Origin: Pseudomonas abietaniphila
Lineage (GTDB): Bacteria > Pseudomonadota > Gammaproteobacteria > Pseudomonadales > Pseudomonadaceae
DNA: 64,000 nucleotides
Reading direction: 5' to 3'
NCBI RefSeq assembly: GCF_039697315.1
Contig: NZ_CP155619.1
Location: 2,170,001 to 2,234,000 of the forward strand
The position numbers and the translations under genes were made by a program. The notes beneath the pieces are model-generated. The model saw nothing but the letters and a program-made list of their open reading frames with translations. It was not told the DNA's origin and searched no databases. Positions 43,910-54,656 of the stretch are shown one piece after another. The first letter of the stretch is position 1. The number at the start of each line of letters is the position of its first letter.

Positions 43910-44051
43910 GTTGCTAACGTCCATTCAAGTAAAAAGGCTGTGTCCCGGATTGATCTCTGTCTCTCCGGGTACTGCGCCGAGTTTGCTGAAATGGAACGTT
44001 TACGAAATGTAAGAAAGCCGATTCAGGAAGTCAGACGCTTCCTTGATCCCC

Positions 44052-44609
44052 TTACATGCCCTTAACGGCGTAGATGCCGGCTGCATTGCGCCAGTAACCC
44101 TTGTAATCCATGCCGTAACCGAAGATGTAGCGGTCGATGCACGGCAGACCGACGAAGTCGGCTTTGAGATCAGGACGCGCCTTGCGGTCGTGCTCTTTGT
44201 CGATCAGCACGGCCGTGTGGACGGCGCTTGCGCCTGCATGCTTGCAGAAGTCGATGATCGCACCCAGGGTATGACCTTCGTCGAGGATGTCGTCGATGAT
44301 CAATACATCGCGGTCAATGAACGACACTTCTGGCTTGGCTTTCCAGAACAGCTCGCCGCCGCTGGTTTCGTTGCGATAACGCGTCGCGTGCAGATACGAA
44401 GCTTCCAGCGGGAAGTTCAGGTGCGTCAGCAGCTTGCCGGCGAAAATCAGGCCACCGTTCATCACGCAGAATACGACCGGGTTACGTTCGGCCAACACAC
44501 TGTTGATTTGCTGACCGACGCGGGCGATGGACGCCTCGACTTCGGCCTCGGTGTACAGGCAGTCAGCCTCGCGCATGATTTGACGGATATGCTCGAGATC
44601 AGCGGACAT
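44052..44609 (-). CDS. hpt: Hypoxanthine-guanine phosphoribosyltransferase
   Basis: The 185-residue enzyme from ATG 44609 (TTGGAG site) shows the PRPP-binding motif VLIIDDILDEGHT (about 100-112) and the start-side VFCVMNGGLIFAGKL. The base-binding end DFVGLPCIDRYIFGYGMDYK is also present. It salvages hypoxanthine and guanine to IMP and GMP in the cytoplasm. The frame extends to 44765, but the extra 52 residues are unconserved. It is divergent from upp, with 354 bases between starts, so purine and pyrimidine salvage are encoded back to back. Confidence 0.95.
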   Translation of the reverse strand: MSADLEHIRQIMREADCLYTEAEVEASIARVGQQINSVLAERNPVVFCVMNGGLIFAGKLLTHLNFPLEASYLHATRYRNETSGGELFWKAKPEVSFIDRDVLIIDDILDEGHTLGAIIDFCKHAGASAVHTAVLIDKEHDRKARPDLKADFVGLPCIDRYIFGYGMDYKGYWRNAAGIYAVKGM

Positions 44610-44963
44610 GACGCTCTCCAAGGGGGGCTGTGGAAGGAAAAGCGGGCAAAGGTACGCATCGGACAACGTCAGGGCAAGTCTTTCTGGACTAACGTTGCAC
44701 AGACTCATCACGAAAAGTGGCTGCGCTCGTCCATGCTGCGTTAAAAACAGGCTCGCAATGCTCATTTAGGCCCCTAAAGTCGAACGCGACCCCGGCCGTT
44801 GCTCGCCTCTTTTTGCCTTGCCTGACCTTCGCTCGCCGACTTTATCGTGAAGAGTCTTCGTCCCATTAATGTAAGAAACGCGATCCTAACCGGTAAGACA
44901 AGTTACAGCTGAATAGATTAATCTAAGCCGTTTTTTTTGCCCGCCCGCTGGAGCCGTCCCCTT

Positions 44964-45602
44964 ATGCCCATTCGTGAGATCCGCCATCCGCTGATCCGTC
45001 ACAAACTCGGTCTCATGCGCCGAGCCGATATCAGCACCAAGAATTTCCGTGAACTGGCTCAGGAAGTCGGCGCACTGCTGACCTACGAAGCGACCAAAGA
45101 CCTGCCGCTGGAAACCTACGACATCCAGGGCTGGGCCGGTACGGTCCAGGTCGAGAAGATCGCTGGCAAGAAGATTACCGTGGTACCGATCCTGCGTGCG
45201 GGCATCGGCATGCTCGAAGGCGTCCTCAGCCTGATTCCGGGCGCCAAGGTCAGCGCCGTGGGCGTCGCTCGCAACGAAGAAACCCTCGAAGCGCACACCT
45301 ATCTGGAAAAGCTCGCCCCCGAGATCGACCAGCGGCTGGCGTTGATCATCGACCCGATGCTGGCCACCGGCGGCTCGATGGTCGCCACGATCGACCTGCT
45401 GAAAAAAGCCGGTTGCCGCGACATCCGTGCAATGGTCCTGGTGGCCGCGCCGGAAGGCATCGCCATCGTCGAGAAGGCGCATCCGGACGTGAACATCTAC
45501 ACCGCGTCCATCGATGAACGTCTGAACGAACAGGGTTACATCATTCCGGGCCTGGGCGATGCCGGTGACAAGATTTTCGGCACCAAGCAAAAGGACGCCT
45601 GA
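44964..45602 (+). CDS. upp: Uracil phosphoribosyltransferase
   Basis: The 212-residue enzyme from ATG 44964 ([16 protein letters not shown]) has the PRPP motif [14 protein letters not shown] (about 127-140), [15 protein letters not shown] (about 72-86) and the uracil-binding [16 protein letters not shown] end. It makes UMP from uracil and PRPP. Its stop codon overlaps the uraA start, so enzyme and permease are translationally coupled. Confidence 0.97.
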   Translation: MPIREIRHPLIRHKLGLMRRADISTKNFRELAQEVGALLTYEATKDLPLETYDIQGWAGTVQVEKIAGKKITVVPILRAGIGMLEGVLSLIPGAKVSAVGVARNEETLEAHTYLEKLAPEIDQRLALIIDPMLATGGSMVATIDLLKKAGCRDIRAMVLVAAPEGIAIVEKAHPDVNIYTASIDERLNEQGYIIPGLGDAGDKIFGTKQKDA

Positions 45603-46882
45603 TGAAGCAGGACGAGTTTAACGATCCACTCTGGCGCACGGTATTGTCGGGCGCGCAGATGCTCTTCGTGGCCTTCGGCGCGCTGGTCTTGATGCCGCTG
45701 ATCACTGGCCTCGATCCTAACGTCGCACTCTTCACCGCAGGTTTGGGCACGCTGTGCTTTCAACTGGTGACAGGCCGTCAGGTGCCGGTATTCCTGGCCT
45801 CCAGCTTTGCCTTCATCACCCCGATCATTCTCGCCAAGGGCCAGTTCGGCCTCGCAGCGACCATGGGCGGTGTGATGGCGGCAGGCTTCGTCTATACCTT
45901 CCTGGGCCTGGCCGTGAAGATCAAAGGCACGGGTTTCATCGATCGGCTTCTGCCGCCGGTGGTGATCGGGCCGGTGATTATTTCCATTGGCCTTGCGATG
46001 GCACCCATTGCCGCCAACATGGCGATGGGCAGAACCGGTGACGGCGCGGCTGAGCTGATTCCGTACCACACGGCTATCGCGATCTCGATGGCGGCATTGC
46101 TGACGACGCTGATCGTCGCGGTGTTCGGCAAAGGCATCTTCGGCCTGGTCCCGATCATCTCCGGTGTGTTGGTGGGGTTTGCCCTGTCGTTCTATTTCGG
46201 TGTGGTGGATGTCGCCAAGATCGCCGCAGCACCGTGGCTGGACATCCCTCACTTCACCGCGCCAGAGTTCAACTGGCAGGCGATCCTGTTCATTGTGCCG
46301 GTGGCGCTGGCTCCAGCGATCGAACACATCGGTGGCGTGATTGCCGTCGGCAGTGTGACGGGCCGTGATTACCTCAAGAAGCCGGGCCTGCATCGCACGC
46401 TGCTGGGTGACGGCATCGCGACCACGGTCGCCGGCGCCTTCGGCGGTCCGCCTAACACCACGTACGCCGAAGTAACCGGCGCGGTGATGCTGACCAAGAA
46501 CTACAACCCGAAGATCATGACCTGGGCAGCGATCTTCGCCATCGCACTGGCGTTCATCGGTAAGTTCGGCGCGCTGTTGCAGAGTATTCCGGTGCCGGTG
46601 ATGGGCGGGATTCTGTGCCTGTTGTTCGGCTCTATCGCAGCAGTGGGCATGAACACGCTGATTCGGCACAAGGTCGACCTGGCCGAAGCGCGCAACCTGG
46701 TGATCGTGTCGGTAACCCTGGTGTTCGGTATCGGCGGCGTGCTGATTGGCACGGGCAACGGCCCGGATGATTTCGGGATGAAGGGCATTGCCTTGTGCGC
46801 GGTGACCGCGATTCTGCTGAACCTGATCCTGCCGGGCAACGATGCCTGGAAGAACAAGCACTTGGATGATCAGTTGCCTTAG
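45602..46882 (+). CDS. uraA: Uracil permease
   Basis: The 426-residue inner-membrane protein has 12-14 hydrophobic segments and the nucleobase-cation symporter family signatures FLASSFAFITPI (about 60-71), the substrate-site glutamates in APAIEHIGGVIAVG and GGPPNTTYAEVTGAVMLT. The start ATG at 45602 shares a base with the upp stop. It imports uracil with a proton for the coupled Upp reaction. Confidence 0.95.
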   Translation: MKQDEFNDPLWRTVLSGAQMLFVAFGALVLMPLITGLDPNVALFTAGLGTLCFQLVTGRQVPVFLASSFAFITPIILAKGQFGLAATMGGVMAAGFVYTFLGLAVKIKGTGFIDRLLPPVVIGPVIISIGLAMAPIAANMAMGRTGDGAAELIPYHTAIAISMAALLTTLIVAVFGKGIFGLVPIISGVLVGFALSFYFGVVDVAKIAAAPWLDIPHFTAPEFNWQAILFIVPVALAPAIEHIGGVIAVGSVTGRDYLKKPGLHRTLLGDGIATTVAGAFGGPPNTTYAEVTGAVMLTKNYNPKIMTWAAIFAIALAFIGKFGALLQSIPVPVMGGILCLLFGSIAAVGMNTLIRHKVDLAEARNLVIVSVTLVFGIGGVLIGTGNGPDDFGMKGIALCAVTAILLNLILPGNDAWKNKHLDDQLP

Positions 46883-46896
46883 GATCAATGGCTCTT

Positions 46897-46987
46897 TGTA
46901 GGAGCGCGCTTGCCCGCGATTGCGTCGGCACATCCAGCATCGATGGTGTCTGACGCAACGCAATCGCGGGCAAGCGCGCTCCTACAG
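46897..46987. repeat. REP element pair, GCGCGCTTGCCCGCG type
   Basis: TGTAGGAGCGCGCTTGCCCG with CGATTGCG, then the inverse CGCAATCGCGGGCAAGCGCG with CTCCTACAGG. It starts with TGTAGGAG rather than TGTGGGAG and is a third REP subfamily in the window. Confidence 0.9.
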
Positions 46988-46998
46988 GTACTGCGGGC

Positions 46999-48027
46999 CT
47001 AGACAACCATCGCTGGCGCCCGCTCACACAGCGTATTCAGGGCTTTCGCCCAGTTTGGATCATCATTGAGGCAAGGGATCAAAATCAGCTCCTCGCCCCC
47101 CGCTTCCTTGAACTGCTCCGCACCGCGATCCCCGATTTCTTCCAGCGTCTCGATGCAATCGGCGACGAATGCCGGGCACATCACCAACAGCTTTTTAACC
47201 CCCTGCGCCGCCAGCTCAGCCAGATGCGCTTCGGTGTACGGTTCGATCCACTTTGCCCGCCCAAGACGCGACTGAAACGAGACCGACCACTTGCCATCAG
47301 GCAGTCCCATCCGCTTGGCGAACTCGGCGGACGAGCGCATACATTGCGCGCGGTAGCACACGGCAAGGACTTCAGGCGTAGCGTTTTCACAGCAGTTGCC
47401 GCTCTTGAAGCAATGGTTGCCCGTCGGGTCCAGCTTGGTGATATGCCGTTCAGGCAAACCGTGGAAGCTCAGCAACAGGTGATCGAAGTCCTGTGCCAGA
47501 TGCGGGCGCACGCTCTCCACCAATGCCTCAAGGTATTCCGGCTGATTAAAGAACGGCGGGACCAACGAAAAATCGAATGACAGCTTCTTGTCCCTGACAA
47601 CCCGCTTCGCTTCTTCGATCACCGTGGTGACGGTGCTGTCGGCAAACTGGGGATACAGCGGGGCCAGAGTGACCTTCTTGATGCCCTGCGCCGCCAGGCG
47701 GGTGAGCACCGTTTCAATCGACGGCTCGCCATAACGCATCGCCAGTTCGACCGGACCCTGGGTCCATTCCTGGGTCATTGCCTGCTGCAGGCGCTTGCTC
47801 AGCACCACCAGCGGCGAACCCTCGTCCCACCAGATAGAAGCGTACGCATGGGCAGATTGTTCAGGACGCTTGATCAGGATGAGCGACACCAACAAACGCC
47901 GGACCGGCCACGGCAGATCAATAACGTAAGGGTCCATCAGGAACTGATTGAGGTAGCGGCGAACGTCCGCTACTTCGGTAGAGGCTGGCGAACCCAGGTT
48001 AACCAGCAGCAACGCGTGATCGGTCAT
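46999..48027 (-). CDS. hemH: Ferrochelatase
   Basis: The 342-residue protein has the ferrochelatase landmarks [20 protein letters not shown] at the start, the catalytic His in [13 protein letters not shown] (about 190-202), and Cys-containing [18 protein letters not shown] (about 280-297). Glu residues of the metal path are present. It inserts Fe2+ into protoporphyrin IX, the last step of heme synthesis. It lies 14 bases downstream of the YfcH-like gene and is probably cotranscribed with it. Confidence 0.96.
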   Translation of the reverse strand: MTDHALLLVNLGSPASTEVADVRRYLNQFLMDPYVIDLPWPVRRLLVSLILIKRPEQSAHAYASIWWDEGSPLVVLSKRLQQAMTQEWTQGPVELAMRYGEPSIETVLTRLAAQGIKKVTLAPLYPQFADSTVTTVIEEAKRVVRDKKLSFDFSLVPPFFNQPEYLEALVESVRPHLAQDFDHLLLSFHGLPERHITKLDPTGNHCFKSGNCCENATPEVLAVCYRAQCMRSSAEFAKRMGLPDGKWSVSFQSRLGRAKWIEPYTEAHLAELAAQGVKKLLVMCPAFVADCIETLEEIGDRGAEQFKEAGGEELILIPCLNDDPNWAKALNTLCERAPAMVV

Positions 48028-48041
48028 GCAACACCTTGATG

Positions 48042-48944
48042 TCAGTGGCGGCCTAGAAGGTTTTCCAGGGCCGCGTGCAGATCGGTGAATCGGAAAGTGA
48101 ATCCGGCAGCCTGTAACCGGCTCGGGCTGGCGCGCTGGCCGCCCAACAGCAATATCGACAACTCGCCCATCAGCACCTTCAACGCGAAAGCGGGCATGGG
48201 CATGAATGCCGGACGGTGCAGGATCCCGGCGAGCGTCCTGGCGAAATCGCGATTGCGAACCGGTGATGGCGCGCAGACATTATAAGGACCATGGGCGTCA
48301 TCCCGGTTCAACAGAAAATCAATCGCCGCGATTTGATCGTCGATATGGACCCACGGCATCCATTGCCGTCCGTTGCCGATCGGCCCGCCCATGCCGAGTT
48401 TGAACGGCGGCAACAGGCGCTGCATCATGCCGCCGTCACGGGCCAGTACCAGGCCGGTTCGCAGCAGTACCACACGAATGCCAAGGCCTTCCGCCCGCTG
48501 CGCGGTTTCTTCCCAGGCGATGCACAGGCGACTGGCAAAGTCTTCGCTGACCGGCGCCGCGCTTTCATCAAGCTCTCGCTCGCCGCCGTCGCCGTACCAC
48601 CCCACCGCAGACCCCGAGATAAGCACACGAGGCTTTTGCTCCCGTCGTTCAAGCCAGGTGATGAGTTGTTCAGTGAGGGTGATGCGGCTGTCCCACAACA
48701 GCATTTTGCGCTTACGCGTCCAGGGCCTGTCGGCGATCGGGGCGCCTGCCAGGTTGATCACGGCGTCAACCGTTTGATCGCTGAGATCGTCCGGGTGCGC
48801 AATTCCACGCACGCCAGCGCCGCAAAGACGAGGGACGTCTTCAGGTTTGCGGCTCAACACCGTCAGTTGATGGCCTTGATCGCGCCAGTGTCGACACAAA
48901 CGACGACCTATCAACCCTGTACCGCCGGTCAGCAAGATGTGCAT
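48042..48944 (-). CDS. TIGR01777-family NAD(P)-dependent epimerase (YfcH-like)
   Basis: The 300-residue short-chain dehydrogenase-like protein has the nucleotide motif [16 protein letters not shown] (residues 4-19), [17 protein letters not shown] (about 70-86), [13 protein letters not shown] (about 115) and a C-terminal DUF1731 region ending in LENLLG. Family members are often called SulA homologues or YfcH; the substrate is unknown. In Pseudomonas it precedes hemH, as here. Confidence 0.92.
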   Translation of the reverse strand: MHILLTGGTGLIGRRLCRHWRDQGHQLTVLSRKPEDVPRLCGAGVRGIAHPDDLSDQTVDAVINLAGAPIADRPWTRKRKMLLWDSRITLTEQLITWLERREQKPRVLISGSAVGWYGDGGERELDESAAPVSEDFASRLCIAWEETAQRAEGLGIRVVLLRTGLVLARDGGMMQRLLPPFKLGMGGPIGNGRQWMPWVHIDDQIAAIDFLLNRDDAHGPYNVCAPSPVRNRDFARTLAGILHRPAFMPMPAFALKVLMGELSILLLGGQRASPSRLQAAGFTFRFTDLHAALENLLGRH

Positions 48945-50443
<1,499 letters not shown>

Positions 50444-50481
50444 TCCAGCGTACGCGGCCCTCCGATAATGATGCTCCAATG

Positions 50482-50558
50482 GTAGCCGGCTTGCTGGCGA
50501 AGTCAGTGTGTCATTCAATGTTGAGAGGTCGGCAGGCCGCATTCGCCAGCCGGCTACA
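50482..50558. repeat. REP element pair, CCGGCTTGCTGG type
   Basis: GTAGCCGGCTTGCTGGCGAA and the shortened inverse ATTCGCCAGCCGGCTAC, in which part of the core is lost. Confidence 0.75.
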
Positions 50559-50598
50559 ATATCGGCATCATGCTCAAGCCTTTGGAACGCCGCGATTC

Positions 50599-50713
50599 CT
50601 GTAGGAGACTTCCGAGGTTACGAGGGCAGCGAATGCAGTGTGTCATCCACGTTTGACGCTGCTGACCCACCGCATTCGTCCGAACGCGGCCCGCACTAAG
50701 CCGGCTCCCACCG
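50599..50713. repeat. Degenerate REP pair
   Basis: CCTGTAGGAGACTTCCGAGG is followed by GCAGCGAATGCAG, and 45 bases on by GCATTCGTCCGAACGCGGCC with AAGCCGGCTCCCACC. The outer ends are recognisable, but the cores are rearranged. Confidence 0.55.
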
Positions 50714-50763
50714 TTTGTGGGCATGCAACCCAGACTCCCAGCAAGTAAATACCTCAGGCAACC

Positions 50764-50839
50764 TTGTACAAATAATTTGACTTGTACAACCTTGAACCTA
50801 TGATGAACACAAGTTGTACAGCCAAAAAAGGTTGTACAA
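50764..50839. promoter_or_regulatory. Promoter with four TTGTACAA half-sites (candidate LitR/PplR operators)
   Basis: Octamers occur at 50764-50771 (TTGTACAA), 50782-50789 (TTGTACAA), 50814-50821 (TTGTACAG) and 50832-50839 (TTGTACAA). They form two pairs, each with a 10-base spacer, offset by 50 bases. A promoter-like TTGACT (50777-50782) and TATGAT (50799-50804), 16 bases apart, overlap the first pair, so a bound repressor would block it. The octamer is its own reverse complement. The operon start ATG is at 50861. Class II LitR (PplR) MerR regulators of Pseudomonas control light-inducible promoters upstream of just these genes. Confidence 0.75.
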
Positions 50840-50860
50840 GATGTTGATCGAGGTTTTGCC

Positions 50861-51841
50861 ATGTCCACGCCACCGACCCCACAACAGCAATCCGCATCAA
50901 AACCCAAGCTGGGCGTCAGCGCCTGCCTGATGGGCGTCGAGGTTCGATTCAACGGCGGGCACAAGGAATCGCACCTGCTGACGCGTGCCCTCAATGAGTA
51001 CTTCGATTTCGTGCCCGCATGCCCGGAAGTCGCGATCGGCATGGGCATTCCGCGCGAAGCGATTCGTCTCGTCGGCGACCCGGAGCATCCTCAAGCCGTG
51101 GGCACGGTGCGCAAGGACATGAATGTCACCCAGGCACTCGCCGAGTACGGCGAGCACATGGCCAAGGAAATGGACGACATCTGCGGCTACATCTTCATGC
51201 AGAAATCCCCGTCCTGCGGACTTGAGCGAGTGAAGGTCTACCGCGATAACGGCGCGCCGTTCGATGCCGGTGGACGCGGCATTTATGCCCAGGCGTTTTG
51301 CGCCCAGCATCCGGATCTGCCGGTGGAAGAAGACGGTCGGCTGAATGATCCCGTGCTGCGGGAAAATTTCATCACGCGCGTTTACGCCTACGCCGCCTGG
51401 CAAGCGCTGTTGAAAAACGGCATCACACGACGGGCGCTGACCGAATTCCACTCGCGCTACAAATACCAGCTGATGGCCAACGACCCGGTTCAGTACAAAG
51501 CCTTGGGCAATATGCTGGGCAGCATGGGCCGCAGCGACCCTGCCGAGATCGCGCCCCGCTATTTCAGCGAGCTGATGAACGCCCTGAAGAAACCCGCCAC
51601 GCGCCGGACCCACACCAACGTCCTGCAGCACCTGTGTGGCTATCTGCGTGAAACCATCAGCGGCTCGGACAAGCAGGAAATTCAGGCCGTCATCCGTCAG
51701 TACCACCAAGGCATCGTGCCATTGGTCGTGCCGCTGACCCTGCTCAAACATCACTTTCGCCAACACCCCGACCCGTACATCGCGTTACAGGTTTACCTGC
51801 AACCGCATCCGGAAAATCTCAGCCTGCGTAACGCGATCTGA
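50861..51841 (+). CDS. DUF523 and DUF1722 (YbgA-like) fusion protein
   Basis: The 326-residue protein joins an N-terminal DUF523 domain (about 10-165: GVSACLMGVEVRFNGGHKES, CPEVAIGMGIPREA, MQKSPSCGLERVKVY with conserved Cys) to a C-terminal DUF1722 domain (about 190-310: YQLMANDPVQYKALGNMLG). The combination is common upstream of photolyase in proteobacteria, and its biochemical role is unknown. Cysteines in ACLMG and SPSCG could bind metal or a cluster. It is the first gene of the photolyase operon, with the operator-rich promoter just upstream. Confidence 0.9.
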   Translation: MSTPPTPQQQSASKPKLGVSACLMGVEVRFNGGHKESHLLTRALNEYFDFVPACPEVAIGMGIPREAIRLVGDPEHPQAVGTVRKDMNVTQALAEYGEHMAKEMDDICGYIFMQKSPSCGLERVKVYRDNGAPFDAGGRGIYAQAFCAQHPDLPVEEDGRLNDPVLRENFITRVYAYAAWQALLKNGITRRALTEFHSRYKYQLMANDPVQYKALGNMLGSMGRSDPAEIAPRYFSELMNALKKPATRRTHTNVLQHLCGYLRETISGSDKQEIQAVIRQYHQGIVPLVVPLTLLKHHFRQHPDPYIALQVYLQPHPENLSLRNAI

Positions 51842-51844
51842 CCG

Positions 51845-52783
51845 ATGAAAAATATGACCTCCGAACCCATGGATGACGAACCTCAGGCCGATGCCGAAGC
51901 CTTCGAAGACGGCTGGTTGCCGATTCGCGAGGTCGCTCGCCTCACCGGCGTCAACGCCGTGACCCTGCGCGCCTGGGAGCGCCGCTATGGTCTGATCGTG
52001 CCTCACCGCACGCCCAAGGGGCACCGTTTGTACAGCACGGCGCACGTCGATCGCGTGCTGACGATTCTGACCTGGCTCAACCGCGGCGTGTCCGTCAGCC
52101 AGGTCAAACAGCTGATCGACAACGAGCAGGCACCGCCGCCCAGCGTTGAAAGCGACTGGGACCGTCTGCGACAAAACCTGCTGGAGGCCATCACCGCACT
52201 GGCCGAGCGTCGGCTCGACGACACGCTCAACCAGGCGATGTCGCTGTACCCGCCGCGCACCCTGTGCGAACAGTTGCTGATGCCGTTGCTGGCCTCACTG
52301 GAACAGCGTTGGCAGGGTCAGTTCGGCGCCCAGCTGGAGCGCGTGTTCTTCTATTCGTGGCTGCGCAGCAAATTCGGCGCCCGGCTCTACCACAACAATC
52401 GTCAGGTCAGTGGTGCTCCGTTGTTGCTGATCAACCATTCCGACGTGCCCATGGAACCTCATCTGTGGCTGACGGCCTGGTTGTTGAGCAGCGCCGATTG
52501 CCCCGTGGAGGTCTTCGACTGGCCCTTGCCGCCGGGCGAGTTGCCGCTGGCGTGCGAATACCTCAAGCCGCGCGCGGTGCTGTTGTACTCCAGCAAATCG
52601 CTGAACCTGGCCCAGCTACCTCGTCTTCTGAACAACATCGACTGCCCGACATTAATTATCGGACCCACGGTGCGCATCCATTCGGCCGAGTTATCCGTAT
52701 CTGTCAGTGAGGTCCCCGGACTCACGCTTGCCGAAGACCCTTTGACCGCTCAGACCACGCTGCAAAGTCTGGGTCTTATCTAA
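51845..52783 (+). CDS. MerR-family regulator, class II LitR/PplR-like
   Basis: The 312-residue protein has an N-terminal MerR DNA-binding domain (about 23-95: LPIREVARLTGVNAVTLRAW, ERRYGLIVPHRTPKGHRLYS) followed by a 200-residue effector region. The length and layout match the LitR/CarH group, but I see no D/E-x-H-x-x-G cobalamin motif in the C-terminal half. That makes it class II-like, the type that in Pseudomonas putida works with a LOV photosensor rather than vitamin B12. It is encoded three bases after the DUF523 gene and three before phrB. It likely represses the TTGTACAA-bearing promoters in the dark, including its own. Confidence 0.82.
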   Translation: MKNMTSEPMDDEPQADAEAFEDGWLPIREVARLTGVNAVTLRAWERRYGLIVPHRTPKGHRLYSTAHVDRVLTILTWLNRGVSVSQVKQLIDNEQAPPPSVESDWDRLRQNLLEAITALAERRLDDTLNQAMSLYPPRTLCEQLLMPLLASLEQRWQGQFGAQLERVFFYSWLRSKFGARLYHNNRQVSGAPLLLINHSDVPMEPHLWLTAWLLSSADCPVEVFDWPLPPGELPLACEYLKPRAVLLYSSKSLNLAQLPRLLNNIDCPTLIIGPTVRIHSAELSVSVSEVPGLTLAEDPLTAQTTLQSLGLI

Positions 52784-52786
52784 GGA

Positions 52787-54238
52787 ATGAACATGCAACT
52801 TATCTGGCTGCGCAGCGATTTGCGCGCACACGACAACACCGCATTGAGCGCTGCCATGGAGCAGGGCCCCACGTTGGCCGTGTACATGATCAGCCCCGAG
52901 CAGTGGCGCAGCCATGACGACGCGCCATGCAAGGTCGACTTCTGGTTGCGCAACCTGGCCGCGCTCAAAGTCGAACTCGAAGCGCTTAATGTCCCGTTGC
53001 TGATCGTGCAGGCCACAACGTGGGACAAGGCGCCCAAAGCGCTGCTCGATCTGTGCACGACTCACGGAATCGAGCAGGTTCACGTCAATGAGGAATACGG
53101 CGTCAACGAAACCCGACGCGATGAAGACGTCGCCGCAGCGCTGGAACAACAGGGCATCGGCTTTCACAGTCATCTCGACCAGTTGTTTTTCAAGCCCGGC
53201 AGCGTACTGACGAAAAGCGGCGGGTACTTCAAGGTCTTCACCCAGTTCCGAAAGGTCTGTTACGCGCGCTTGCACTACTCGGTGCCAGCGGTGGTGCGCC
53301 TGCCGAGGAAACAGTCGAAGTTGCCCATTAACAGTGACGATGTTCCAGAGCAGGTAACGGGTTTTGCCACCCCGCCCGACGCGCTGCGCGCGCTGTGGCC
53401 TGCGGGCGAAGCCGAAGCCCGTCGGCGCCTTGAAGCCTTCACCGACGAACAAGTGCACTACTATCAGGACGAGCGCGACTTCCCGGCAAAGCCCGGCACC
53501 AGCCAGCTTTCCGCGTATCTGGCGGCTGGCGTCGTCTCGCCCCGCCAATGCCTGCATGCCGCATTGCGCAGCAACAACGGCGAATTCGAAACGGGAAACG
53601 CAGGCTCGGTGACCTGGATCAATGAGCTGCTGTGGCGCGAGTTTTATAAACACGTGCTGGTCGGATTCCCTCGTGTTTCCCGCCATCGCGCTTTCCGTCC
53701 TGAAACCGAAGCGTTGAAGTGGCGTCACGCGCCAAAGGATCTGGAAGCCTGGCAACAAGGGCGAACCGGACTGCCGATCATTGACGCGGCGATGCGTCAG
53801 TTGCTGGAAACAGGCTGGATGCACAACCGTCTGCGCATGATCGTGGCGATGTACCTGACCAAGAACCTGCTGATCGACTGGCGCGAAGGCGAACGTTTTT
53901 TCATGCAACACCTGATCGACGGGGATCTGGCGGCGAACAACGGCGGTTGGCAGTGGAGTTCGTCCACCGGGACCGACGCGTCACCGTACTTCCGCATTTT
54001 CAATCCGCAGAGCCAGTCAGAACGCTTCGACCCGGAAGGCCGGTTCATCAAGACCTGGATTCCAGAGCTGGCTGACCTCAACAAGCGAGATGTTCACAAC
54101 CCTGCCGCGCTTGGCGGGCTCTTTGGCGTTGCCGGTTATCCGGCACCGATCGTAGACCTCAAATCCAGCCGCGAACGCGCGCTGACCGCTTTCAAATCGC
54201 TGCCCCATCGACAAGCAGAGACTCAAGACCATGAGTGA
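52787..54238 (+). CDS. phrB: Deoxyribodipyrimidine photolyase
   Basis: The 483-residue enzyme has the photolyase alpha/beta domain for the antenna cofactor (1-about 130: LIWLRSDLRAHDNTAL) and the helical FAD domain (about 200-475) with TSQLSAYLAAGVVSPRQCLH, TGLPIIDAAMRQLLETGWMH and NGGWQWSSSTGTDASPYFRI. The C-terminal GRFIKTWIPELADL is also standard. It uses blue light to split cyclobutane pyrimidine dimers. ATG at 52787 and 52793 are both usable. Its end overlaps the next gene by eight bases. Confidence 0.97.
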   Translation: MNMQLIWLRSDLRAHDNTALSAAMEQGPTLAVYMISPEQWRSHDDAPCKVDFWLRNLAALKVELEALNVPLLIVQATTWDKAPKALLDLCTTHGIEQVHVNEEYGVNETRRDEDVAAALEQQGIGFHSHLDQLFFKPGSVLTKSGGYFKVFTQFRKVCYARLHYSVPAVVRLPRKQSKLPINSDDVPEQVTGFATPPDALRALWPAGEAEARRRLEAFTDEQVHYYQDERDFPAKPGTSQLSAYLAAGVVSPRQCLHAALRSNNGEFETGNAGSVTWINELLWREFYKHVLVGFPRVSRHRAFRPETEALKWRHAPKDLEAWQQGRTGLPIIDAAMRQLLETGWMHNRLRMIVAMYLTKNLLIDWREGERFFMQHLIDGDLAANNGGWQWSSSTGTDASPYFRIFNPQSQSERFDPEGRFIKTWIPELADLNKRDVHNPAALGGLFGVAGYPAPIVDLKSSRERALTAFKSLPHRQAETQDHE

Positions 54239-54656
54239 ATTCCTGCGCGATTACGCCCGGCGCTTTGCCGAACTCGACAAGGGGAACCTGCACCTGCTCG
54301 GCGAGCTGTACAGCGATGACATCGCCTTCGCCGATCCATTGCACGAGGTCCACGGGCTGCCTGATCTGCGCAAGTATTTCGAAGACCTGTACGCCAACGT
54401 CACCGACTTGCAATTCGAGTTTCATGCCTTCGATCAGGTACGCGAAGGCAAGGGCTATATGCGCTGGACCATGACGTACCGCCATCCACGCCTGAAGCAG
54501 GGTGAGCCGATCCTGGTTCAGGGCTGTTCGCACCTGCTGTGGACGGACAACAAGGTGTTTCAGCATCGCGACTTCTTCGACGCCGGAGCGCTGCTTTATG
54601 AGCATCTCCCCGTGATGGGCAGGATGATCCGCTGGCTCAAAGGGAGATTGGCATGA
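54231..54656 (+). CDS. NTF2-like (SnoaL-type) protein
   Basis: The 141-residue protein shows the NTF2-like cone fold pattern: FLRDYARRFAELDKGNLHLL, DDIAFADPLHEVHGLPDLRK and a final beta sheet with WTMTYRHPRLKQ and VFQHRDFFDAG. Conserved Asp/His residues (FADP, QHRDFFD) line the pocket in this family. It is encoded only with the light-induced lipid-modification cluster, so a small-molecule or lipid-handling role is inferred. It overlaps phrB and the SDR gene on either side. Confidence 0.88.
   Translation: MSEFLRDYARRFAELDKGNLHLLGELYSDDIAFADPLHEVHGLPDLRKYFEDLYANVTDLQFEFHAFDQVREGKGYMRWTMTYRHPRLKQGEPILVQGCSHLLWTDNKVFQHRDFFDAGALLYEHLPVMGRMIRWLKGRLA

Noticed and set aside
45536..46963. 475-codon open frame antisense to uraA
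   Set aside because: His/Arg/Gln-rich antisense shadow; UraA reads as an intact permease in the other strand.
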